Part shown: piece by piece, positions 34,720-47,418 of the stretch
Numbering within the stretch: position 1 is the stretch's first letter
Layout of the letters: each line of letters starts with the position of its first letter
Source: Copromyces sp. CBS 386.78
Lineage: Eukaryota; Ascomycota; Sordariomycetes; Sordariales; Sordariaceae
Direction of reading: 5' to 3'
NCBI GenBank assembly: GCA_030685235.1
Contig: MU839224.1
Coordinates: 42,730-106,729 of the forward strand
DNA: 64,000 nt
Notes under the pieces: model-generated
What the model saw: only the letters and a program-made list of their open reading frames with translations
What the model was told of the DNA's origin: nothing
The model's database searches: none
Position numbers and translations under genes: made by a program

Positions 34720-35962
34720 ATGCAGTCCTCCGACCCTCGTCACTTCTTCGAGACAGAGTAAGTAAACAGACTTTCCCCTGAGATGGAGTGAGAATCTAAC
34801 ATGTTGCAGTGCCGAGATCGCAAAGAGAGAGAGGAGAGAAGCCAAGACCAGTAACACGTATGGCAATCCCATCAAGCTCAAGTCCAAGATCCTCGGGGCC
34901 GTGGTTGACCCCGTTGCCCCCTCCACGGCCATTTTCGTAGCCGAGTCCGCCGGAGCAGTCCGAAGAGTCCAGGTGGACGGCGAGGGAGACACGAGCACAG
35001 TCTACCGCGGTCCCACGACACCCGTCAGTTGTGTAGCTGTTGGTGGTCCCGGGAACAAGATTGTCTTTGCCGGTGCCTGGGACAAGAACATCTGGTCCTG
35101 GGACATTGACACCAGGGCTCCGGCCCGCAAGTATGCTGGTCACTCCGACTTCGTCAAAGCCATCGTTTGCGCAAAGCTCAGTGGAAAGGACGTTCTGGTC
35201 AGTGGTGGCGCCGACAAGAAGCTCATCGTGTGGGATGTTGCCACCGGCTCCAAGCTGCATGTGCTGCAGGACAGCGTCGTGAACATGCTCAGCATCCAGG
35301 ACCTGGTCGTTGACCCTGCTTGCTCGTCACCGGATGAGTTGTGCATCGTCAGTGCCAGCAGCGACCCGCACATCCGCCGCTGGAAGATTCGTCTAGATGG
35401 ATGGGAGCAGTTCGCGGAGCCTGACCCTGCTACCCCGGCGGCAGAGCGACATACCATTCTTGTCCACGAGACAACCGTATACAAGCTTGTCATTGATCAC
35501 GAAGGCGACGAGGTTGACCTGTGGACCGCAAGTGGTGACGGAACTGCCAAATGTCTCTCCAGAATCAGGGGCTTCACCAGTGACGACATTTTCGAGCACG
35601 GCGACCATGTTCGTGCTGTGGCGGTTACAGACCAATGGGTCATCACCGCCGGACGTGATGAAGACCTCAAAATCTGGGACCGGACGTCAGGAAAACTTTA
35701 CTGCTCCCTGGAGGGCCACTACGACGAAGTGACCGAGCTGGTCATTCTCAGGGGCTCCGCCGGATCAAGCGAGCGCGTTTGCAGTGTGAGCATTGATGGA
35801 ACCGTCAGGACATGGGCTTTGGACAAGGCTAGCCTGGATGCTGCCGTTGAGGAGCAAAAGAAGCCCATCAAACCCGCAGAGGAGGAGAAACCCGATGGTG
35901 AAGGGCTATTGACGGCTGATGAGGAAGCCGAGCTTGCCGCCTTGATGGAGGATGACGATTAA
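34720..35962 (+). CDS. WD40-repeat protein, unknown role (396 aa, two exons)
   Basis: Exon 1 is 34720-34757 (starting MQSSDPRHFFET) and exon 2 is 34810-35962. The 52-nt intron has a GTAAGT donor, a CTAAC branch site and a TTGCAG acceptor. The joined frame gives 396 residues with about seven WD-type blades (IWSWDI, LIVWDV, IRRWKI, LKIWDR, VRTWALD endings), so a single beta-propeller over residues about 40-345. The C-terminus is acidic (DEEAELAALMEDDD), the kind of tail that recruits a partner. The subfamily is not recognised; it looks like an ascomycete-conserved WD protein of undefined role. It shares its promoter with the replication gene ctf4. Confidence 0.88.
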
Positions 35963-37965
35963 AGTGGACCACGACCTATGCAGCATCCCATCGTGGGCTC
36001 CTGCATGAAAAATCATGAGGCAGCCGTTTCGATGCTTTCCCGTATCTCGATGCATGACCCTTAGGGGAGATTCTTTCTCGTGAACGGGTACACTGCGTCA
36101 GTGGCTTTCAGGACCAGACCTCCAAGGACCCTTTTTGCGCTCCGTGAGCCCATCAATTTGTGGCAGCCATATGCGGTTACCCGTTCAGCTTCACGGATGC
36201 GCGCGCTGCCTGGGGCTATGGTCAGTTCCAAGGAACATGAACAGGCGCTCGTTTGCGCCGCTCGGCATCCTAAAGTTTCGAAACGAACAGGGCAGACTAT
36301 GTATGGTCTTTGATAGCCACTTTCTTCTCCTCCATTGGTTGGTTGTCATCGGTCTTGGGCACCCTCAACAAGCCTCAAACTCCCGCTGTGTGCAATCTAT
36401 GCGGGCAACCGCCACGAGGGAGAACGAACATCGGATGCTGCCACGTTTACACGCTTTAGAAGGAGGTGAGAAAACGTGGAAAAGGAGTCACATAAACAAT
36501 CGGAGAACCAACAACATGACATACCCACCCACACACCGGACCCTTGTCAAGTTAACCCATGAACCTAAGAGTGGACAATGCAACTGATAAGCGAGAAAAC
36601 AGAAACGATTTGCAAATTTTATACTTGCGAATTTCGGGGGACTGGCTTCCATCACGTATCGTAGCCAGTGAGATGAGAGTAGTGAGCAGGCATACTGCAC
36701 AGTGAAAGGCATCACCAACAGAGGAAAGCTTCTGAGGGCAGATGGCTAGACTCACCTTGCTCGCCTCGCTAATTCCCCAAGTCAATTACCCCAGGCCGAT
36801 CATGCTGAACACAGTACGGGGTACCTACAGCTTGAAGCACCCCCCTGCTTATTACCTAACTTTGTTGGTGCTCCCCGAGCCTCGCTGCGATCTGGCCACT
36901 GGCAGAGCTTCGCTTCACGGAGCTACACCCCACCCTAGCTTGGATCCTTGATGACGATGTTGTTTTGACTTTTTGTCATTTTCTTTTTGTCTGTTTTCAC
37001 TCTACGTCGATCAACTCGACAAAAAGACCAACAAAACATGAGCCGTTCATCCCCCGCAATTCCTTTGAGCAGCTTGGCACTGACCAACAACCATGATTGA
37101 CACAAGGAAACTGTGGTCTATTCTTGTCCTGGACCTTGGGATCACCTCTGCTACACGGAGCGCATGCGTCTCGTCCGACCTTATCCCATACTCCAATCTA
37201 AGGGTAATCATCAAGATGCACGTTCCACCCTCAAGAAGCTGTGAACATCCCCCGGATCTGCCGATATCATGACCTTGTTGATCCGGGGTTCTCATGCCAC
37301 CATCCATGGGCACACCCGAAGAGGCCAGCCCTCCGGCAAGCGCCGATACCCCTCCAGTCAGTTCTGCAAGGGGTTGTTGCGAGTCGGAAATCTTTCCTCT
37401 TTGGATGAAACTTGCTTCTTTCCGGCTTCCTTACCTTTTTTTCTCTCCTCTAACTTCCCCTCCTTTAACGCCATGTCTCTGACGGGCTTCTCTAATTTGG
37501 CTTCATAACTCTCTGCCGTGTCCGTGGAAGTCCATGCAAGCCACACTTTCTCTACTCTCTCATCCCGTTCGTCCAGACAAGCTGTTGATGCAACCCAACG
37601 GTCTCACTCTTTACCTTTCACTCCTCATCAGGCCACCGGAGAGTGTTTGTCGACCGGAACTTGTGAACCGAAAAACAAGAAGGCATTGCTAGACGAGCTG
37701 GTTGTTTATATGTCTTGCTGTTCAACAAAACAAGGCTAAAGCGAGCCATCCTGCTGTACACGCACCACTACCGTGTTTCGTCTCGGACCTTCTCAACAAC
37801 GCGAATTAACTTCCAGTTGCACACTTGAGAGTCAAGTGTAGTAACGGGATAGTCTCTGACTGGACCGATCCACAGACGTAGCCCATACCGCCGGGTCGTA
37901 CGTGCCTTGTTGTTGTTTCATATTCAATACAGACATTATCTACATATTTTTTCTGCGCAATCAAT
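35963..37965. other. Intergenic region, no supported gene
   Basis: 2.0 kb between the WD40 gene and the long low-complexity protein gene. Only short overlapping frames, no domain. Its right part should hold the promoter and leader of the gene starting at 37966. Confidence 0.5.
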
Positions 37966-40900
37966 ATGGCCGGCCATAACCCACCAACAAAGCCCTCTCA
38001 GCCCAAGGAACGACATCGAGGCAGTGTTATAGCACTGGAAGGTCCAGAAGAGGTTGTCGCTACGCAGCTATACCTCCTCCCTCCTTCATCGCAGATTATG
38101 GTCCTTCCAAAGATTCAGCATTATATATTAACATCTCCGACATCACACGAACAGAAACGGTTACGTCACAGATCCCACCCACGGAATATTATATCAACCG
38201 TTCACAACGCAGCCAAGCGGAGGCATTCAGTGGCCATGGAGTTCCTTCAACACTCGACGGCCGAGAGAAAGCGGGCCGTCTTTCTAGAAGGGGGGACATG
38301 TGGCGCCAAGCTCATGTGTCTGGATGCAATTGGAAAGGCATACACGGCAGGGAATCTGGAGAAAGCGGCAGCCATCTTTGACCGACTTATGAGCCAGGGT
38401 CTCAGGAGTCTCGAAGACGATGAATTTGACGTCGGCTCAATAATCGACCCAAAATCGAGTGACACATGGGCCGGGAACCCCGATGTCAACAAGGATGTTT
38501 GGGCAAACATGGGTAGCGAAGCCAACCGCAGGGAGGACGACGACAAGATGGAAGATCCAATCACGAAAGCCATGCGGGCTGCTGATGCGCTCGATAGGGA
38601 AACAGAAAATCTTCAGCCGCCAAACCATGACGTTGACCTCAGCGTGCCATTGGATTTCGGACTGATTCGGCCACGTGCAAGAAGCTTGAGCATGTCGGCC
38701 GTTGAAAATATGGTTGCCGCTCCCGACGGAGTGATCCGAGAGAGAAAAGTCGATTTTGACATGTCTGCGGCCGCAAACACAAACGCATTCCAGCTGCTCC
38801 CATCACCGCTTCTCTTCCCGTCGAACCCTACAAGAACAACAACAACGTCTTTCTTGGCAAGCTCACCTCCGAAGAACACCACTCAGGGGCAGCTGAGGAA
38901 AGCAAGGTCTTATGAGCCTCCCCAGAACCTGAGGGAAACCCAATTTAATCTTAGGGTGGACGATTTTGACAATGCGCAAATAACTTCCATGGCGTCGCCA
39001 AAGGCGTCTGCCCAACATTGGGACGCAAGGGAGGAGTTTGCAGGTGGCGCAGGCATTGGCGTCGCAACCACAATGCTGGGTTCAGGTACCGGTACCGAAG
39101 ACAAAGACCGAGAATGGGACGGCACAGCAAGCTTATCGAATTACTCAACGGCCACCCCTACAACCCACGATGCAACCCACGTGGGAGGCCACGCGACAGC
39201 GGTATCTCCCAAAGCGCCACGGTTCCACGTCCCGCTTCGAAATTTCTTCGAGAAAAAGCCAAGCCTGGTGGAAGGGCTGAACCTTGACGACGACGACGGC
39301 GTTATCGGAACCGAAGGGCAGCGAACACCATCAGATGAAACGGCGAAGCCTTTTGAGCCCCTCCTACCCTTCAATGAGCATTACGTGATCCACTTCTCAA
39401 ACGGCAAACCTGATGACCAGTTCAGCTTCGTATCCAGTCGCTACAAAGACTGCTTCGACGCCAATCACCGACCACCCACCTCGACCGATTCCCCAAAGAC
39501 GGACGCGACAGCCGTAAGTCCTCACAACACCAAGGAGCTGCAGGACAACATGACCTCCATCGAACACAACATGTATCCCGCTTCCGAGTATGACCCTTAT
39601 CGGTACGAAACACAGCCCAAGCCGGAGTCGCAGTCAACCACGCCTACACCTGGCTACGTCTTCCCCGCGTCTTTCCCCATAACACCGTCACCGTCAGCAA
39701 GCAGGTTCCATGACCTGTCTACCCACAAGAAGACTGCCGTCTGGGTGCAAAACACCCTCCGATCGGTCCTCGACAACCATACTCCAGTCGAGGAGATCGA
39801 CTACCTTTCATCAGCCTCGGACTCACCAGACCCGCAAATGCGCAGCCTCTGGGAGCCCTTGATGTGCGCCGAAATGGACCAGCAAAAGGAAGCCGAGAGG
39901 AAGATCGATCTCATCTTGGCCATTGGCGCAGAGGGCGGTGTCAAGAAGGACTTCAAGCAAGCAGTGATGGCCAAGGTCGAGCAGCTTGGGTTTCCTTCCA
40001 ATGGCGATGGGATGTCGCGGAGCGGGCGATTGGGTTTGCGGTAAGCTTCGTTCCATGATAAACGTTTGGTGAGGAGAAACTGACCCGACTGTCCTGTCTA
40101 CAGATATCTGATAGGAAACGCTATGCAAACCTTCACCTCCCAGCCGCTGACCCAGCAATCCAAGGAGAACCCCTTCTCCAATCCCACGCTGCTGGCGAGT
40201 CTTATCATTCCCCATATCGACACTTATTTGCGTGGAAATGACAATGTTCGGTTTCTCCTTATCGAGTACCCGGTTGAGCACTTGTCTACCATGTTGGCTA
40301 TGCAGAAGCTTATGGGGAGCCAGGTGATGAAGGTGGTTGGCATTGCCAATGAAGCGGATACGACCATGTTCTCGATGGCTGATTATCGACTTTCGGCTAC
40401 GGCACCCGAAGCTGAGATTTCGGAGTGCGTTGGGGCCATTCGTGATGCTTTGGCGTCGGTCTCGGACTTTTACAAGCCCCAGTCAAGTGGTGTACCGGTG
40501 TCTACAGACAATGATGCTGTGCCGGAGGAAAGGAGGGCCACGGCAAAGGCCTTGAGCACCAAGAGCAGCAACTTGACGAATACCAGCATTGCGCCTCTGC
40601 TCCCACCACAACACTCACCACGCCACAGGCCTTCATCTGCGGTGATTCCAGCCTTCACAGCCATGTCCACTCCTCCACCACCTCTCCTCCCTGTTTCTCC
40701 AACAGACACCTGCAACCACACTCACACCTACGTCCACAGCAACGGCCAAAACCACAGCAACGGGCACATCAACACCTACATGCCCACAGCAACCATACCC
40801 ACGACGACCCGCTCCATCTCCCCTCCTCCCTGCTCCCACTGCTCATCAACCCTCAGCACCTCCATCACCCGCAGCAACACCCTCATAAGCCACGGCACAG

Positions 40901-42225
40901 TCCCCGTAGCAACCCCCACCGTCATCCCACCCCAATCTCCCCATTCCATAGCCAGAGAAAGATCCCAACGTCCCAGCATCAGCGGCAGCGGCATGTGCAG
41001 CAGACCAACACCCGCATCGCCCTCGGGGTCCAGCACCATCAGCCCACGGACGCAGACGCGGACGCGGACTCAGATCCCTTTATCCACCATCAGCACAGCT
41101 ACCACTTGTGTACAGAGTCAGGGGCAGGGGCAGGGGCAGGGGCAGGGACAGGGTCAGTGGCAGCAGATACTTCCACCACATATCGTTCCTGTCATAACCA
41201 CCACTACTGCTACAACACCCGGCACAGGGGCAGCGACAATAACAACAAACAGACTCCAATCCCCCCTCTCCCTCAACTCCTCCGGCCCTTTGTCCCGCTC
41301 GCCGGGCGCATCCACTACTTCATCCCTCCTCTCAACCGGAGACGATGGAACCGACTTTAACACGGACGATTCCGAAGCCAACGACGATGACACAGACAAG
41401 ATGGAATCAGACGATGACCCCTTCGATTTCTTTGAAATCGACTTTGAAGAGCGCCGACTCATGCCCATGTTCTTGAAGAGCCAGCTTGAGGCGCATGTGG
41501 CTCAAGCTGCTGGCACCACCGCATCTGTCCTGGGGTCTGTAATGGGCCATCGCAGCCCGGTGGGAAATAGGGAGGTGGTGGATTTGGACGCGTTGTTGGG
41601 TGGGGGGAGGAAGGATTTTGGGGAGCGGTTTCATGCTAGTGGGCAGGGGTTGGTATGTCCTTTGCCGCCAACAAATGAAGTTATTGGTGGTCAGGGTCGT
41701 GGCCGGGGGACTGGTGATGTGGAGAGGGAGGTGAAGACTACTAATAATGGGGGTGGTCGTGAGAAAGGACGCGGTGGTATGGGAAAGAAGGATAAGAAAG
41801 GAAGCAAAAAGACGAAGAGCAGGAACAGCGCCGAGACAGCCACGACGGCGGCGGCACCGGCTCCAGCAGTGGTAGGATTGGGAGCAATGGCTTCGGCGCT
41901 GGAGGCTGATGGAGGTCACCAGAAGGCCAACAAGAATCTCAAGAAGAGGAAAAACGCCACAAAGACCAAGACCAAGACCAAGACCAACGCCGCAAACGCG
42001 CCCAACAGGCCCCTGAGCCCGTGCAACACCAGCCAGCCGGACCCAGGTAACGGCGGCGGAAACAATACTTATACCCGCCCTTCTTCCAGGAAAACGACCA
42101 CGACGATGAAGGATCAACAAGTTTCGCAGTCGACTGGAGGAGGAGGAGTCGTAGGGATGGCAGGAGGGGTGGCGCTGGCGGGAGGAGAGCAGCGGAAGGC
42201 CTTGAGGTGGTTGGGGATTGCTTGA
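37966..42225 (+). CDS. Large low-complexity protein (1398 aa, two exons), gastric-mucin-like in fungal annotations
   Basis: Exon 1 is 37966-40040 and exon 2 is 40104-42225, with a 63-nt intron (GTAAGC...CTACAG). The join gives GLRYLIGNAMQTF in frame. Ordered regions are the N-terminus (about 20-130, including VIALEGPEEVVATQLYLLPP and a helical segment) and the part around the intron (about 600-840), with helices rich in Met, Leu and Glu and a LASLIIPHIDTYLRGNDNVR stretch. The rest is Ser/Thr/Pro-rich, with GQGQGQ near residue 1035, an acidic block (DDDTDKMESDDDPFDFFEID) and a Lys/Thr tail. No signal peptide, so the 'mucin' label given to such proteins reflects composition, not secretion. Function unknown; the ordered blocks suggest a conserved cytosolic or nuclear protein. 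Confidence 0.85.
41119..41156 (+). repeat. CAGGGG hexanucleotide repeat in coding sequence
   Basis: About five CAGGGG units and two variants encode a Gln-Gly repeat in the 1398-residue protein. The unit length keeps the frame. Confidence 0.85.
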
Positions 42226-43095
42226 ATTTTTTTTTTCTTTTTCTTGCGGTTATCCAATTGGGACATGTGTTACTAGTGGAAAAAAAAAGGGGGGGGTTGC
42301 TATACCTGGGTACCTTGGGAGCAGAAAAACGGAAGGGACTGGAAAGAAGATAGGTAGATACCCGGGCAGGGACGGGAGTTATGGGTGCCCTGGTTATTAT
42401 GCTTTCCATGGTAAACAGGAGCTTCGGAAGGCCTAGGAAGGGGAAAGAAAAGAAGGGACAATACAAGGGCTCAAAGCGGAGCTCAAGAGTCGTCATGGTT
42501 TTCTAGACGCTTTTAGTTATTTAACTTTTCTTTAATGATAATTTTACTCAGGATGATGCTTCTCAGAGGGAAACTTGCAGGACAGAAATTGATGGATACT
42601 TCTATGATAATTTAAGGCAAGGTAAGGTAGGCAAGCCGCACAGCGAAAGAGGTAAATGTCACTTACCTCGGCTAGGTACCTTAGGTAGAGGTAGAGACCT
42701 GGCTTCCTTAGCACCTTGACCTTGTTTGTGTTGGGGTCACACGACGTACATGTTGGTGACAGATGGAAGGAACATAAAGGCAGTTTCTTCATTCGTGTTG
42801 CTTTATCGTATTCCAACTGCCTAATGTACTTACCTAGATGTACCTGGTGTACAGGTAGTTAGTTGTCTCTCCTAATTCTCAGCTTCTCTCTCCCCCTTTT
42901 CTCTCCGTGCTTGCTCCCTTCCATTCTATCATTTTGTTTCGTTTTCATTTCCATATCCCTTTGCAGTCAAGTCAATGTTCAACCGGGCACCTCTAGACTC
43001 ACTTAATCCGAGTAGGTATCACATCAGTTTTCCTTCCTTCCCCCCCCCAAATTCCTGCTTCCCCCCTTCACGAGTAGGGTAGGTAAGTAGGGTGC
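42226..43095. other. Intergenic region with TAGGTA-rich segments
   Basis: Convergent 3' flanks of two genes. It contains the near-palindrome CTAGGTACCTTAG at 42672-42684 and ACCTAGATGTACCTGGTGTACAGGTAG-like sequence near 42833-42858. No supported gene. Confidence 0.5.
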
Positions 43096-43380
43096 TCAAG
43101 TCGCACGACCCTTTCCCTTATCCTTCTTCTTCTTGGCAGAAGGATCATAAGACTTTGACTTTTTGCACGTCGATGAACCGCAGTCTGTGGTCACGTACTT
43201 GATCACGGCGTGTTTCTTGCCGTTGGTTTCTTTGATTTCGCGGGTTTCTGTTGTGGTGCACCTATGTGTGTGTGTGTGGGATGTTAGTAGGTATGATACA
43301 CCGGATAGTTTTCAATCGTGGGGGGGGGACATGAAGTTGATCGAGGGTAGGGCATGGTTTGGTGTGTAGATTGCTTACAT
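43096..43380 (-). CDS. Small Lys-rich protein (55 aa) with intron-split start codon
   Basis: Exon 2 at 43261-43096 has a clean frame, C-TTTETREIKETNGKKHAV-IKYVTTDC, ending in a Lys-rich tail (SAKKKKDKGKGRAT) and TGA. Directly upstream is an intron (43378-43262, 117 nt) with a GTAAGC donor, a perfect CTACTAAC branch site and a TAG acceptor. The donor follows AT, and joining AT to the exon's first G makes the ATG in frame. An in-frame TAG lies ten codons upstream of the joined ATG, so either the start codon is split or another upstream exon exists. The two paired Cys (DC, TC) and the charged tail recall small conserved proteins of Sordariomycetes, but the family is not identified. It was too short to be seen by ORF length alone. 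Confidence 0.5.
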
Positions 43381-45078
43381 GTCGATGGTCTTCTTTGGAT
43401 AAGGTACCTAACGTGGGTTATGTTGGGGTTTGATAAGAGGTAACTTTGAGAATCTCTGTCTGCATGCGAGTGTTGAGAAATGCTGGGGGATATATTCTGC
43501 TGTATCTGGTAGCCATCCATGAGAGAGAGGACTTTATACACATAATACTTTCTTGGGGAAAATGGCAGTGCAGTTACTAGGCCATACGCCATCAACCTTC
43601 CTGAGTGACCAGACATGAGCAATAAGGCGCCAGACCTTCGTGAATGAGCACGCCCAGAAGCAAATAATCCATCGTGCTCGTGCGGGGAAGGTTGACTTCA
43701 TGTCGTGATAGAGGTACCACGAGGACAAGTTTGATGCTGGCCTCGACTGGTCATCCCACCGTCGACGAGGTTGAGCGTTTCTGGACAGGTATAACTGCGC
43801 CATTTTGCCCGGGAGGGGGAAGATATCTGCTATGCGTCATGTCAATATCGTGGAGCGCTCAAGGCATCATCAGGGTGAGAAACGGAATGGAAAAAAAATC
43901 ACTTTCTAGCCCAAGCTCCAGTAGACCAGTACGGTGCGGCCTTGGGTCCTCGGTATTTTACGTTTTTGAAGTTTCCACTTGCAAACCTTCAGGCAGAGTC
44001 CCAGCCTGTCTGTGAAGCATCTCAATTTGCTGGAAAATATTCTCCGTTGATAGACCGGACCCGATTCCCGACCCTTGGCCGCATTATATCCCGACGAGCG
44101 TGCTTTGATCGCCGAATGCGGCAAGGTGTGCCCATCGGCTTTTTGCAAAGTCCTGTTCGTATCGACATTGACTTTTGATGGGACGGGTGTGTTTGACTCG
44201 GTGACGATAAAAGCCAGTGTCCCGTCGTCAGTCACGGCCATCATCAATCAGTGATGAATCGGCATGTTTCCAGCTGTAGTCTAGCGCATTGCAACCAACC
44301 AAACTACATGAAGCAAAGTTCGACAACACCATAGCACATACGACCATACCCACTGGAAAACTCGGGATCCCGTCCGCTCTCCCATAGATAAGCCAGTGAG
44401 GGCCAGACTAGTAGTTGGGTCGGTGACGACCAGCGAATCCCTGGTGTTGTATGTTTTTTTTTTTTTTTTTTCGTCTCGTTGCGTTTTTGTCGCATCTTTT
44501 CCTCAACGGGAGTCTCGTTTGGTTGGTGATTTTGCCCCCTTTTTTTTGGTTGAAGGAAAGATGATTGTCGAGGGAAGGTGAAGTTGATCGAAGGGAAGTG
44601 AATGCGGGAACCATGCAGCGGGGGTGGGGATGGTCGAAGCTTCTGTGCACATTCAACGTGATGCAAAAGAGAAAATAAGGAGACGATAATGGAGGGTCGA
44701 TGTTGGAAGGATGAAGTGGAAGAAGCCAAAAGGAACAAACTACAACCAATCCCTCCGCCCTGGTATAATCCGCGACAAATACCGGATCATAGTAAGCACC
44801 CAATCTCCCCTCGCTTGTTTCAGGTCCCAACAGCTGGGGAGGCCGGGGCTACATCATGAACTCAGGAGCACATTCAGACACAGACCGATGCTGGTGTTGT
44901 TCCATGCCATGGCTATGCGACCATATGAGCTTGTCACGGCTTTTCCGACATTCCGCCATTTATAGGTAGACGTGCCCATGCCTGCCGTTCTTTCACGCTC
45001 TTCTCATATGTCTTCCTTGTTCATAATTCACCATCAATTCTGCCTCTTTCAATCCAGACAAGCTTTTTCGCTACTCAG
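43381..45078. other. Intergenic region, no supported gene
   Basis: Upstream DNA of the small - strand gene and of the gene-like region that starts near 45079. It holds a T17 tract near 44454-44471 and several frames under 145 codons with biased composition but no domain. Confidence 0.45.
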
Positions 45079-45805
45079 ACCCACGACAATGATTCAGCTT
45101 ATCAGGAACCATTCTCGGTAGACATGGACAACATGCATGAGGGTCTCATGGGAAATATCGTCTCAACTCATCCAGCAGGACAAAGTGGTATGAAGGACTG
45201 CGGTGTCGACGAACTGTCGGGCTCAGAAACAGAGCTGGAGCAGGATTGGAACTTGTCAACCAATTCATCTCTCAAGGTACCATATCATTCACCTACTTCA
45301 AATTCAGGCGCCCTGGCCAAGGATAAGTATCGCTGGAGGCCTGGGTTCTTCAGACGGTTTCCATATCTTGGATTGGTTCCCTTGCTGATGAGTATATTCT
45401 GTGAGTAATCTACCTCCAAGTCCACCCAACCGCCGACCCAACTCCCGCGTCGTCCCGTTTTGTCGTTGTCCTACGGGAATCCCGGCCCAACAATCCGACC
45501 AGGTCTGATGCCGTGCTCTCCACGCTGTACCGCGGCGGATTTGCGCTTGTGCCGCTGCTCTTCCTAAACCACGGAAACCCCGTGTTTTTCTTGCTCGGCG
45601 ATGATGATGATGATGATGATGGTTCTGAGTGCGGGGTGGAGGGGTTGCTGAAGCAACGGGAGCATGGGCAGGACATTGTTGGGTTTTTGTATTCTGATGA
45701 TGAGGATGGTGTCGGTAAGTGGTTGCGGTAGTGGTAGTGGTTAGATTGTTTGCTTTGTTGATGAGATTTGGGTTTGGGTTGGCAGATCGGTTGGGAGATG
45801 GTTGA
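45079..45805 (+). pseudogene. Membrane-protein-like gene fragment with a frame break (+ strand)
   Basis: A frame opens after CTCAG at 45078 (THDNDSAYQEPFSVDM, ATG at 45124) and runs to 45400. It ends with YRWRPGFFRRFPYLGLVPLL, a short hydrophobic stretch of the kind found before the first membrane segment in many fungal polytopic proteins (DUF3433-like, low certainty). A GTGAGTAATC follows. The next open frame (45421-45714) has another hydrophobic stretch (GFALVPLLFLNHGNPVFFLL), an Asp7 tract and a likely last intron (45715-45785, GTAAGT...GGCAG), ending at 45805. Removing the 20 bases 45401-45420 joins both frames exactly, but 20 nt is too short for a normal intron. It may be a degenerate gene, an assembly indel, or two genes. 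Confidence 0.35.
45600..45623 (+). repeat. GAT microsatellite (Asp tract)
   Basis: Seven GAT codons in a row in the + strand frame of the fragment, prone to length change. Confidence 0.75.
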
Positions 45806-47418
45806 TTGATAGATGATGTATATATATTATATATTATATATACATATTCTGGAGCGTCGTGACGTCGGGAAATGTGCCACTCGAAATCGAATTGGAGGAG
45901 TGGTGACTCGAGGGGTGTCTGTATGACGACAAGTTGCGTTGCTCCGTCTGTGCAACAATGACGGGGCTGCTGATCTCTTATGCAATGACTCGTGTATAAC
46001 TGTAGTAAGTGCGACCGCGAAAGTTGAAGAATTAGAAGAATAAGAAGAGAGCAACGGGGGATAACTCCTGGGGGACAGACTTTGATTAATACCTGCCCGA
46101 GTTCTCAGGTCCTTGAAACATGGGATGTCTCGCAATCGTATGCGCCAAGTCTCAACCACATGCTCTCTCTCAATTACCCTGCCGAGCCCGTTGGGCTCAG
46201 GTTTATTGAGGTTAGTCCTGCGCCAACAGCTCAGCTGGTACAGCATGAGGGATTGAAACCAACGATGGATGGGCTTGGCGATGTATATATATAGGTGTTT
46301 GGGGAAGTGAGGAGGAGGAGGGGAAGGCGGAAGGGAAGGATGGTGGCACCACTATCAGGTCTTTCCCGTCAGACACTTGTTTTGTCATTCCTTGTGCCAT
46401 ACACTGCCTTGGTTGTAGTCAGTCATCCTTGGGTTTCCAGGCAGTTCTCTGTTATTAACGAATGACGTCCCCATCATTTCGTGAATGGTATGAGAAGGAC
46501 AAACAGCAGCAGCCCGGGAGAAAGGAACACTACCTGCCATCTCAGGAACCAAACAATGAACGAAAAAAACGAACACATGGGGAGGAAAGGATAAAAAGGC
46601 GGGATGAAAAGAGTCCAGGCCAGCCACACATTCAGGTCAGTCAGGTTCCAGGCTCGGACAGACTTGCTCCCTGGTTCGTTCACCCTGGCCCGCCTGGGGA
46701 AGAGACCGAGATACATATGAGAGAGCCAAGGCTGGGCGACGAAAGCGAAGGATGGAAGCGAACACTGCGTGGTTACCTCTACTCAACCCCGCATCGTCTG
46801 ATAGGTTGACTGAGGTTGGACCACGCTATGGGATGCTCGGCAGGTGGTATTTTTACGCTTAAATTGACTTCACCATGGCACACCAGACACACTGACCAGC
46901 TTTTGGGATCTGGCCTGTTTGACCTAAGAACGGGGAGAAGATTGGGTAGGATTCAGGGAAACTGCTACGTAACACAAAGAAAGGGGGAAAATGTCGTCGC
47001 TAGCTTCAAGGGTCTAGACACCATTTGGGGTTTCCACTTCCCCGCAGAACCAAAGTGTGTGGGGATGATCATCCGTCGTCTGTGGGTTAGGAAAAGCGGG
47101 AAAACTTCCGCTGTTGTTGTGTTTTTGGGGAAATGGTGAAAATGGAGGTCTGGGGTAAACTCCATCGACGAGTCTTGTTTCTGGGGCCAAGAAGCGTGGC
47201 TTCCCACGACGGGACCGACCTCGACCTGACCTACAGGAACGCCTACCTGTGATGGGTTAGACTTGGGCGCCTTCCCAGGATTGTGTTTGGATCCGGAAGG
47301 TCAGAGTTGCGCTGAGCTGAATGGAGTCAAACATTGCATGTCTGTCCACTTTGTACCTCCGAGGTAACTTGTGCGACAGACTGTGGAAGGGGAAGACTAA
47401 TCGACCTCTATCAAATGC
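45806..47418. other. Intergenic region, no supported gene
   Basis: A TATA/ATAT microsatellite at about 45819-45842, then ordinary sequence. Short frames on both strands show no domain or splice structure. Confidence 0.5.

Noticed and set aside
44408..44830. - strand frame of 140 codons with a Lys run
   Set aside because: Created by a T-rich tract; no domain and biased composition.
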